Shown piece after piece: positions 25,906 through 32,960 of a stretch of 64,000 bases of DNA. The stretch's first letter is position 1, and the number at the start of each line of letters is the position of its first letter. The notes beneath the pieces were generated by a model. It did not search any database. It had not been told where the DNA came from and was given only the letters and a program-made list of their open reading frames with translations. The stretch is taken from the NCBI GenBank assembly GCA_020848905.1, contig JADLHG010000038.1:1-64000 (forward strand). The letters are read 5' to 3'. Source of the DNA: Deltaproteobacteria bacterium (GTDB taxonomy: Bacteria; Myxococcota_A; Polyangia; GCA-2747355; JADLHG01). The translations under genes were made by a program, and so were the position numbers.

Positions 25906-26175
25906 GCTGTCATGTTTCTTCGTAATTACGCCGCATTAAACACGCAATGGCCGCGTTGTCCCGATGCGCCGTACAAGATCCCATTTGACTATCACTGACA
26001 ATACCGTAATCCTACTTGCATGGATGTCCGGCTGAGGTCGAGGCCCGGCAGAATGACGCGGCGCGCTGAGCAGTGGCAGCTCTTCGTGCCGCACGCACAT
26101 CCTCGTCCTTGGCTGATGGACGATCCGTGCTATTCTTTCGTGTCCTAATAATTCGCTGTAGAGGGCAGGCGGCAA
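25906..26175 (+). other. Intergenic region before precursor copy 7
   Basis: No gene recognised. The first ~110 bases are visibly richer in A and T than anything around them; the last ~70 hold the candidate promoter listed separately. No transposase remnant or long repeat was seen. Confidence 0.5.
26109..26136 (+). promoter_or_regulatory. Candidate sigma-70 promoter for precursor copy 7
   Basis: TTGGCT (26109-26114), 16 nt, TATTCT (26131-26136). Transcription would begin near 26143, about 30 nt before the left stem arm. Confidence 0.45.
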
Positions 26176-26190
26176 GAGGGGCCGGCTGCT
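26176..26190 (+). repeat. Left arm of long-range stem around precursor copy 7
   Basis: GAGGGGCCGGCTGCT, the exact reverse complement of 26445-26459; one more inner pair (26191/26444) and, past a 2-nt mismatch, four outer pairs can be added. Confidence 0.65.
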
Positions 26191-26204
26191 AAGAAGGTTA
26201 ACGA

Positions 26205-26266
26205 CTCCTAGCCGCGAAAGCGGCCTGGGAGCCTCGCAGGTGCCCTAAGTCGGAAACGATATGGGC
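26205..26266 (+). promoter_or_regulatory. Structured leader RNA of precursor copy 7
   Basis: GAAA hairpin at 26205-26231 (core GCCGC/GCGGC, GAAA 26216-26219, lower stem CTCC/GGAG with one bulge). Receptor hairpin at 26242-26266: GCCC/GGGC outer pairs, CCTAAG, inner GTCG/CGAT with a GAAA loop, TATGG. The ATG is 22 nt downstream with AAAGGAAA as ribosome site. Confidence 0.8.
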
Positions 26267-26288
26267 GTCCGCCTCAAAGGAAACGACC

Positions 26289-26390
26289 ATGCAGAAGAAG
26301 AACCTGAAGGACCTGATGAAGCTTCGTGAGCTCGACAAGCGCATTGCGCCCGGAAAGTGTGCGAGTGCATCTCGTTACAACTGGGCGTAG
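26289..26390 (+). CDS. RiPP-like precursor peptide, copy 7
   Basis: ATG 26289 to TAG 26388-26390, 33 residues. LM/REL subtype leader, then GKCAS and ASRYNWA; one residue different from copy 1 in the visible part. It stands alone upstream of a radical SAM gene that begins 199 nt further on, on the same strand. Confidence 0.8.
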   Translation: MQKKNLKDLMKLRELDKRIAPGKCASASRYNWA

Positions 26391-26444
26391 CTCGGACTTT
26401 CGTAACTGATCGTCTATGCGCTGACGTAATCGCGGATTTCTGAT

Positions 26445-26459
26445 AGCAGCCGGCCCCTC
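26445..26459 (+). repeat. Right arm of long-range stem behind precursor copy 7
   Basis: AGCAGCCGGCCCCTC, complementary to 26176-26190, 54 nt after the stop codon. The stretch between stop and arm shares blocks (GCG..TGAC, CGGATTT) with the same stretch behind copy 6. Confidence 0.65.
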
Positions 26460-26589
26460 GCGTCGCTTACACACCATCCCACCTCCCGACGACTCCACCC
26501 GTCCGGCGCTGCCGTGACTAGGCTGCTAATTACAGCCACCGTGCGCCGCGCGTTTGCACTCCCATAGGGAGTACCGTATCCTTCTGGCC

Positions 26590-28755
26590 ATGCAAAACAC
26601 CTATGCCACGGGCGACGGAGTCGGCGCGATCACGAACTCTCACACCACGGAACGTACGGACGCCCTCATCATCTGGCCTCCCTTCCTGGCCAACGTCATG
26701 CGACAACCGTACTCTGCGGCGCACTGGCTCGCCTCGGATCTCATCGGGCAGGGTCTCTCGGCCGAGGTGTGGGACGTGAATCGGGCGGCCTTCGCCCGCA
26801 TGCTCGATCGGGACTTCCTGCAAGCGGAGTATGCCTCGCTCGAGGCGCGCCGCTCGGCGCTCGAGGCGCAGAGCTCGCTCAGCCCGGACGGCGTTCGCGA
26901 CTACAACTCGCTGGTCTCGAACCTTGCCTGGCTACGCCTAATACTCGACAACTACGAGGAGTGCGTCGGGCGGCATCCCCGTGACGAGCTCCTGTACCAG
27001 GAAAACGTGCCCGCCGTCGGGCTTCTCAACCAGTTCGCGCAGGAATTCCTCTTCGCCTCGGCTGACCAGTACACCGAGGTCACCGCCATCATGCGCAGCG
27101 TCGACGAGATCCGGGACCTCCTCCGCCGTCCCGACGTCGTGCGTTACCGCGAATTCCTGCGGCCGATGATCCGGGAGATGATCGCGACGCGCCGGCCGCG
27201 ACTCGTGGGGCTCTCGTTCTCCTTCCAGCAGCAGGCCCTCTCGTGCCTCGTGCTGGCCCACGAGATCGCCGCCATCGACCCCACGATCCACGTCACGATC
27301 GGTGGGCAGATCGTGAGCTACCTCCGCCGCGACGAGGCGCTGCACCTCCTTTCCGAGGACGTGGGGTTCCATTCGGTCGTCTATTACATCGGGGAAGACG
27401 CCTTGGTGGCCATGGTTCGTGCGCTCCACGACGGCAAGCCGCCCCCCGAGCTCCCGAACGTCTGGTACCGGGGTGCCCCGAAGGAGGGCCCCGAACGCCC
27501 CCACTACAATCCGCCGCCACCCCGCCAGCACCTCGGGCGCTATCGTGTCCCGGACGCGTTTCTGGCGGAGATTCCTCGCGCGGTGCGCGACGTCGCCTGG
27601 CTACCCGTGTTGCAGGCGATCGGCTGCTACTGGGGGCGCTGCACCTTCTGCGACACGCGCACGCAAAACGGCACGAATGCCCTCTACGCGCCTCGCGCAG
27701 AGAAGGACATCCTGGCCGACATCGACTTCTATTACGAGCTAGGCTTCCGGCGCTTCTACATCGTCACCGACTCGCTCCCGCCGAAGCCCGCCCTCACCCT
27801 GGCGAAGGCCATTCTCGCGCGCGGGATAGACATCAAGTGGACGAGCTTCTTCAAGATCGATCGCCGCTGGGACGTCGAGACGCTGAGCGCCCTGGCCCAG
27901 GCGGGCTACCAGATGCCCATGGTGGGCATGGAGCACGCGAACGACCGGGTGCTGAAGCTGATCGACAAAGGCTACGACCGCGCAGGGATCGTGAGCTTCT
28001 TCGACCTGCTGCGCCAGGCGAATTTCCCCCCGGCCTCGATCTTGACCATCCTCAACCTCCCTACCTCCACGCGGGAGGAGAACCTCGAGGTCGTGGCCTT
28101 CGTCGAGGAACACGCCGATCGCGTGCGTCGCTTCTCCTATTCTCCTTTCGAGGTGGTTCGCAACACCCCCATGGCGCGTAACCCACCCGCCTTCGGCTTC
28201 CGGGTGGCCGACGATGCGGACCCGACGGCGCTCGGCCCGCCGCGCAATACGATCGTCCTCCACCGCTACCACGATGAGGCGGGGATGACGGCCGAGGAGA
28301 CCCTCGAGGTGCAGCACGCCTTCGCGGCGCTCATCGATCGAATCGTGAAGAAGAAGCGCTACGGTGGCCAGGGCGCGCTCCTGCTCGACGAGGCAGCGCT
28401 CCCTCGCTTCGACGGCTATCGCTTCGGTTTCTCACCCACCTCGCACCTGGCCACGGACGTCGTGCGCTTCGGCCCGGACGGGCAGCGGGCCGACGAGACA
28501 GATTACCTCCTGCTCGCCACGCTCTCCGCCTCCGCCGACACCAAGGAGATCCCGACCGGGACCTACACGCTCCTCCAAGCCTTCGGGGGACAGGAGCTCA
28601 GCGTGTCCGAGCTGACAGCGGGCCTCCGCGACACACTCGGCTACGAAGCCTCCGAGGAGGAGGTGACGGAGCTGGTGCGCATGCTGGCCGGCGAGGGCTA
28701 CCTGTCCTACGTGCGATCGCCGGACGGCGTGCTGCACCCTCGAGAGAATAGATAA
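26590..28755 (+). CDS. B12-binding-like radical SAM enzyme with unusual CX4CX2C motif, paralogue 1
   Basis: 721 residues from ATG 26590, chosen because the paralogue at 54365-56533 also starts MQN; the frame is open back to a TTG at 26554. Residues ~185-300 resemble a cobalamin-binding Rossmann domain (HVTIGGQIVSYL) but lack the DxHxxG motif. The radical SAM core has GCYWGRCTFC, Cys346, Cys351 and Cys354, i.e. CX4CX2C instead of CX3CX2C. The C-terminal ~60 residues (LRDTLGYEASEEEVTELVRM) look like a PqqD-like winged helix. Overall closest in plan to the RiPP maturation B12-radical SAM proteins, which methylate or rearrange unactivated carbons. It follows precursor copy 7. Reaction unknown. 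Confidence 0.8.
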   Translation: MQNTYATGDGVGAITNSHTTERTDALIIWPPFLANVMRQPYSAAHWLASDLIGQGLSAEVWDVNRAAFARMLDRDFLQAEYASLEARRSALEAQSSLSPDGVRDYNSLVSNLAWLRLILDNYEECVGRHPRDELLYQENVPAVGLLNQFAQEFLFASADQYTEVTAIMRSVDEIRDLLRRPDVVRYREFLRPMIREMIATRRPRLVGLSFSFQQQALSCLVLAHEIAAIDPTIHVTIGGQIVSYLRRDEALHLLSEDVGFHSVVYYIGEDALVAMVRALHDGKPPPELPNVWYRGAPKEGPERPHYNPPPPRQHLGRYRVPDAFLAEIPRAVRDVAWLPVLQAIGCYWGRCTFCDTRTQNGTNALYAPRAEKDILADIDFYYELGFRRFYIVTDSLPPKPALTLAKAILARGIDIKWTSFFKIDRRWDVETLSALAQAGYQMPMVGMEHANDRVLKLIDKGYDRAGIVSFFDLLRQANFPPASILTILNLPTSTREENLEVVAFVEEHADRVRRFSYSPFEVVRNTPMARNPPAFGFRVADDADPTALGPPRNTIVLHRYHDEAGMTAEETLEVQHAFAALIDRIVKKKRYGGQGALLLDEAALPRFDGYRFGFSPTSHLATDVVRFGPDGQRADETDYLLLATLSASADTKEIPTGTYTLLQAFGGQELSVSELTAGLRDTLGYEASEEEVTELVRMLAGEGYLSYVRSPDGVLHPRENR

Positions 28756-28777
28756 GGCGCCCCCCGCCTCGAGCCGG

Positions 28778-30907
28778 CTACGCCCCTCGGGCCACGAGCG
28801 AGGCAACCTCTCCCAGCACCGGATGCAGGCAGGTCGGATAGCCGAGCTCCATCCGGTTCACGAGCTCCCCCATCGCCCCCTCGGTGACGGCAGGGGGCTC
28901 GGGCCAGCGAAGCATCACCTCGTTGGTGCCGCGACGTAGCACACCCGGAGCTACCTCCAGTCGCACCTTCTGCCATCGACTCGACGTCCGGCTGGAGCCC
29001 ACCTCGCGTCCGTTGACGAAGAACCGTACCGGTCGCGCGCCCTCGCCTGCGAGGTTCGCGGGCAGCCGAAGCGTGGCCTCCAGCGTGAGTCCGCGGTCCC
29101 CGGTAGCCGGCAGAAAGAAGGACGAGGTGGGCCAGACCGCGGGGACCCGTAGCATCGTGCCGAACATGGCCCGTGGGTGCAGCCGCACGAGGTCATCCCG
29201 GTAATAGCCATCGACCAGATCGATGCCGCCACGGCGACGTCCCCGCGGAGCGCGCAGGAGCGCAGTGAGGATGGGTTCCACGGGCCGGCCATGCCGCTCC
29301 AGGACGCGCATCGCCGCGTTCATGGTGGGTGCGGCGATCTCCCGAAGCAGGTAGGGCTTCGTGCTCAACACGTAGGCCGAGTCGAGGACGCGTCGAGCCC
29401 CCGTCGAAAGCACCGGCTCGCACCGGCTGAGTCTCGCGGTCGCGTAGTCCTGAACCGTGTCGAGAATCCCCGGCGAGATCGAAACTGCCTCGGCGATGAA
29501 CTCCTCCGCGAGCGCCCCCCGACGGGCCACCACGTTCATGCAGTCGACGTTGTGGCTCGCCGCGTGAAAGAGAGCCCGGGCTTGCACCTCGGCGGAGGGA
29601 GGCGCCGGCGCGCGCTCGAAGACCTTCTGCCATTCGACCTCACCCGGGCGAGTCGAGCCAGCCACGCGCAAGATCTCTGCCGCGATCGCCGCCGCGGTGA
29701 CCCTCAGACCCTCGTGCGACATGTGACAGTAGTCGAGGAACATCCGCCGGTCGGAGAGAGGCGTGCCGGTATGCTCCGCGAAGATGCGCGGCAGATCGAC
29801 CACGCCCCAATCCTCGAACGCGGCATGTGAGCGGAAGAGCTCCTGCTGCTCGGGAGTGACCCGGGTCGCAAAATCGAAGGTCGCATCCCATCCGCACGCG
29901 GCGGCCTCGGCGCGCAGCGCTGCGGCGGCCTCCTCGGTTCGCCCCAGGGCCCGGTAGGCCAGACCCCCGAGGCGCAGACTCGACGCGCATTGTCCCTCGT
30001 CGAGCTCGAAGAGCTGCTCGGCCAGCGAGAGCGCCTTCTCGTGCTCCCCGCGGCCCAGCGCCGCCGAGCCCTGCTCGAAGAGCGCGTGCCATCGCCGGAC
30101 GCCGTCGCCGGCCATCCACCAGACGGGCTGCGGGATGTGGAAGTCGATCAGGTTCGTCTCGGGGATGACGAAGATCCCTTTCGCGTTGCCTGCGGCCGCG
30201 ACCTGACTGAGATAGGAGATGCCCATCTCCGTCGCATCGGCCGTCTCCCGATACATTGCACGCGCAAGTCCCGCGATCCCCTCGCCGCGGATGATCTCCG
30301 CGTGGTCCTGCGAGGCCCTCAGGTCGGCGTCGGCGTAGGTCTTTCGCGGCCAGTTGTTGCCGGCAAAGAACACCATGATGTCCGGCTTGAGCTGCAGGGC
30401 CTGGACCGCAATGTCCAGGCAGCTGCTCAGCGTCTGCGACACGCGCGAGAGGTCTATGACCTCGAAGAGCCCCGGCCCGCGAAGGATGCGCAGCTGCTCC
30501 TCGATCAGCTTGCCTAGCGTGAAGTCCGGCAGATAGAAGGCCGCGGCGGCCGCCGACTCGCCGAAGTAGCAGACGCGGATCGGCAGGGGGTTCGTCCGCG
30601 GATGGAGCGTCTGGCGGTGCGACCAATCCTCGTCCATGTTGATGTGCGGCTGGTAGGCGCGCTCGAAGCGCAGCCCCCCCTGCTCGTCGGTCTGCGGCTC
30701 CCAGATGCCGATCGGCGTGGGCTCATCCGCCTCCTCGGACGCCTCGGACTCGGAGGGCTCCGAGGGCGCGCCCTGGCTCGCGGACGGCTCGGGAGGGCTC
30801 GCCAGGGTCTTCGTTCCCTGGAGCAGTCGGACCAGCTGAAAAGCCTCGCCGCCCTCGAGGAGCTCGGCAATGGTGTCACATCGTTGTCTGCGCGGATCGT
30901 GCGCCAT
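28778..30907 (-). CDS. SGNH/GDSL-type hydrolase with TPR-like segment, paralogue 2
   Basis: 709 residues. Same architecture as 6686-8854: Glu/Ser-rich N-terminal linker, FGESAAAAA nucleophile block, AGNNWP block III, TPR-like AGDG...ALGRGEHEKALSLAEQ segment, DYCHMSHEG Asp/His block. It lies 63 nt after the carbamoyltransferase of the same operon and converges with the radical SAM gene (22 nt between stops). No signal peptide seen. Confidence 0.75.
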   Translation of the reverse strand: MAHDPRRQRCDTIAELLEGGEAFQLVRLLQGTKTLASPPEPSASQGAPSEPSESEASEEADEPTPIGIWEPQTDEQGGLRFERAYQPHINMDEDWSHRQTLHPRTNPLPIRVCYFGESAAAAAFYLPDFTLGKLIEEQLRILRGPGLFEVIDLSRVSQTLSSCLDIAVQALQLKPDIMVFFAGNNWPRKTYADADLRASQDHAEIIRGEGIAGLARAMYRETADATEMGISYLSQVAAAGNAKGIFVIPETNLIDFHIPQPVWWMAGDGVRRWHALFEQGSAALGRGEHEKALSLAEQLFELDEGQCASSLRLGGLAYRALGRTEEAAAALRAEAAACGWDATFDFATRVTPEQQELFRSHAAFEDWGVVDLPRIFAEHTGTPLSDRRMFLDYCHMSHEGLRVTAAAIAAEILRVAGSTRPGEVEWQKVFERAPAPPSAEVQARALFHAASHNVDCMNVVARRGALAEEFIAEAVSISPGILDTVQDYATARLSRCEPVLSTGARRVLDSAYVLSTKPYLLREIAAPTMNAAMRVLERHGRPVEPILTALLRAPRGRRRGGIDLVDGYYRDDLVRLHPRAMFGTMLRVPAVWPTSSFFLPATGDRGLTLEATLRLPANLAGEGARPVRFFVNGREVGSSRTSSRWQKVRLEVAPGVLRRGTNEVMLRWPEPPAVTEGAMGELVNRMELGYPTCLHPVLGEVASLVARGA

Positions 30908-30970
30908 GGATTACACCCAGCGTAGTTGGTGCTTTGCGGTTTAGAAGCTCGAGGCCGTCGCTCCCGGCGC

Positions 30971-32740
30971 CTAGAAGAAGGTATAGACGGTCGGGCTCGT
31001 CTCGCCACGCACGTTCTGTTGCTCGTAGGGGAAGAAGTTCATCGACCGGAGCAGGGTCGTCCACTGACTCGGCAACGCGTCACGGTCCACGATGTGGTCC
31101 TGGAGGACCACGGCGTCGATCTCTGAGTTGGCCATGCACATCAGCGCGTCGTCGGGAGTGCAAACGATGGGCTCCCGCCGCACATTGAAGGACGTGTTGA
31201 CGATGACCGGACATCCCGTCCGCCGATGGAAGGCCTTCAGCAGCGCCGCATAGCGCGGATTCGACGCGGCGGACACGGTCTGCGGCCGCGCAGACCCGTC
31301 GACGTGGGTGATGGCCGGCATCGCGATCTCGGAGGCGACCTGGCAGGTCTCGAGCATGAAGGGCGACGGGTGGTCGAGCTTGAAGTGCCGCGCGGCCTCC
31401 TCCTCGAGCACGCTCGGTGCGAAGGGACGGAACGCCTCCCGCTTCTTCACCAGCCGGTTGAGCCGTTCCCGCATGTCTTCGAAGCGCGGGTCGGCGATGA
31501 TGCTCCGCGAACCGAGGGCGCGTGGTCCGAATTCCATCGCCCCGTGGAACCATCCGATCACCTTCCCCGCCACGAGGCGGTCCACCACGGCCTCGAGGAG
31601 CGCGTTCTCCTTGCCCCTGAAGTCCAGTGCCGGGAGCCCCATGTCCTCCAGGAGCTCGCCCACCTCGTCGGCAGTGTAGGACGGCCCGAGGTAGACGTGC
31701 TCGAGAGGCGTGTCGCTCGGCCGCCGCCCCGTGAGGCGAACGTGGGCCAGCGCCGCCGCGCCCAGGCAGGACCCCGCGTCCCCCGCCGCCGGCTGCACGA
31801 AGAGCCGCTCGAAGGGGCCGTCCTGCAGGATTCTCCCGTTGGCCACGCAGTTCAAGGCCACGCCCCCCGCCATGCACAGGTTCGGCGAGTCCACTTGCTC
31901 GCGCAGGTAGCGCGCCTTGGCGAGCAGGATCTCCTCGAGCACGACCTGCATGCTGCGTGCTACGTCGTTATGGAAGGGCGCGAGCTCCGACTCCGGCTGG
32001 CGCGCCGGCTCGCCGAAGAGCTCCACCAGCGCGTCGGAGTACATCCGCTCGCCCGCCAGGAAGTCGAAGTACGCCATGTTCAGGGCGTATTGCCCCCCGG
32101 GTCCCTCGGCGACCAGCTCGCGGATCTTGTCCGTGTGGAGGGGTTTCCCGTAGGGGGCGAGGCCCATGACCTTGTACTCGGCGCTATTCACCCGGAAGCC
32201 GAGGTATGCCGTAATCGTGCTATAGAGCAATCCGAGTGAATTGGGGAAATCGACGTACTCGAAGAGCTCGATGGAGCTCCCGTTCGCCCGCCCGTAGCTC
32301 GTGGTCGCCCACTCTCCCACGCCATCGAAGGTCATCACCGCGGCGTCAGCGAAGCCGGAGAACAGATACGCGGCGGCGGCGTGCGAGAGGTGATGGTCGA
32401 AGGACTCGATCCGCCCTTCGTATCCCAGGCGCTCCCGGATCTCCCGGAAGGGCCGGTCCACGTCGAGCCACGGCAGGCCGGCGTCTCCGCCGCTGGGCTG
32501 TCCGGTCCAGAGCTGTCGCGAGACCTTCTTGCGGGGGGACTCGTAGTAGGCCACGCAATCGACGTCCTCGACTCCGAGGCCGGCGCGATCGAGGCAGAAC
32601 TGGAACGCGAGCAGCGGGAGGCTCGCATCGTGCTTCACCCGGGTAAAGCGCTCCTCGGACGCGGCCGCGATGAGCTTGCCGTCCTGGAGCAGGCAGCACG
32701 ACGATTCGTGGTAGTAGGCCGAAATGCCGATGATGTTCAT
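30971..32740 (-). CDS. NodU/CmcH-family carbamoyltransferase, paralogue 2
   Basis: 589 residues, start MNIIGISAYYHESSCC. DHHLSHAAAAY and DGVGEWATTSYG in the Kae1-like half, EFGPRALGSRSI and a YrdC-like C-terminal half as in the paralogues. Third-last gene of the middle - strand operon; the 220-nt gap upstream (to the M16 stop at 32961) contains no recognisable gene and a TTGACA without a convincing -10 partner, so it may have its own promoter or be read through. Confidence 0.85.
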   Translation of the reverse strand: MNIIGISAYYHESSCCLLQDGKLIAAASEERFTRVKHDASLPLLAFQFCLDRAGLGVEDVDCVAYYESPRKKVSRQLWTGQPSGGDAGLPWLDVDRPFREIRERLGYEGRIESFDHHLSHAAAAYLFSGFADAAVMTFDGVGEWATTSYGRANGSSIELFEYVDFPNSLGLLYSTITAYLGFRVNSAEYKVMGLAPYGKPLHTDKIRELVAEGPGGQYALNMAYFDFLAGERMYSDALVELFGEPARQPESELAPFHNDVARSMQVVLEEILLAKARYLREQVDSPNLCMAGGVALNCVANGRILQDGPFERLFVQPAAGDAGSCLGAAALAHVRLTGRRPSDTPLEHVYLGPSYTADEVGELLEDMGLPALDFRGKENALLEAVVDRLVAGKVIGWFHGAMEFGPRALGSRSIIADPRFEDMRERLNRLVKKREAFRPFAPSVLEEEAARHFKLDHPSPFMLETCQVASEIAMPAITHVDGSARPQTVSAASNPRYAALLKAFHRRTGCPVIVNTSFNVRREPIVCTPDDALMCMANSEIDAVVLQDHIVDRDALPSQWTTLLRSMNFFPYEQQNVRGETSPTVYTFF

Positions 32741-32960
32741 GTCAGGTCTCGGGGGGTGTCAGGTCGTCGAAGACGAAACGCGAACCACCGGCGGAGAGGC
32801 AGGGGAATCGGCCTCGAGCCCCGTCGCCGGTGATGCATGCAAGCTGGTTCGTACAGGGGGGCATCGTCTCGCAGGCCGCGCGTCGTTGTCAAGCGACGGA
32901 GCCAGCCAGCCGGCGACGAGCTCGCGTCACGCGCCTCTGGAATTCCGACGGTCACGGCGG

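Noticed and set aside
17925-26459. Inverted arms around copies 6 and 7 as IS or MITE ends
   Set aside because: No transposase and no target-site duplication are visible, and arm positions are fixed relative to the gene; kept only as an alternative in the finding.
26521-26537. GGCTG/CAGCC hairpin as terminator behind precursor copy 7
   Set aside because: Only 5 bp, 7-nt loop and no U tract; it also lies after the right stem arm.
32864-32892. TTGACA on the - strand as promoter of carbamoyltransferase 2
   Set aside because: A perfect -35 but no -10-like hexamer at 16-18 nt.
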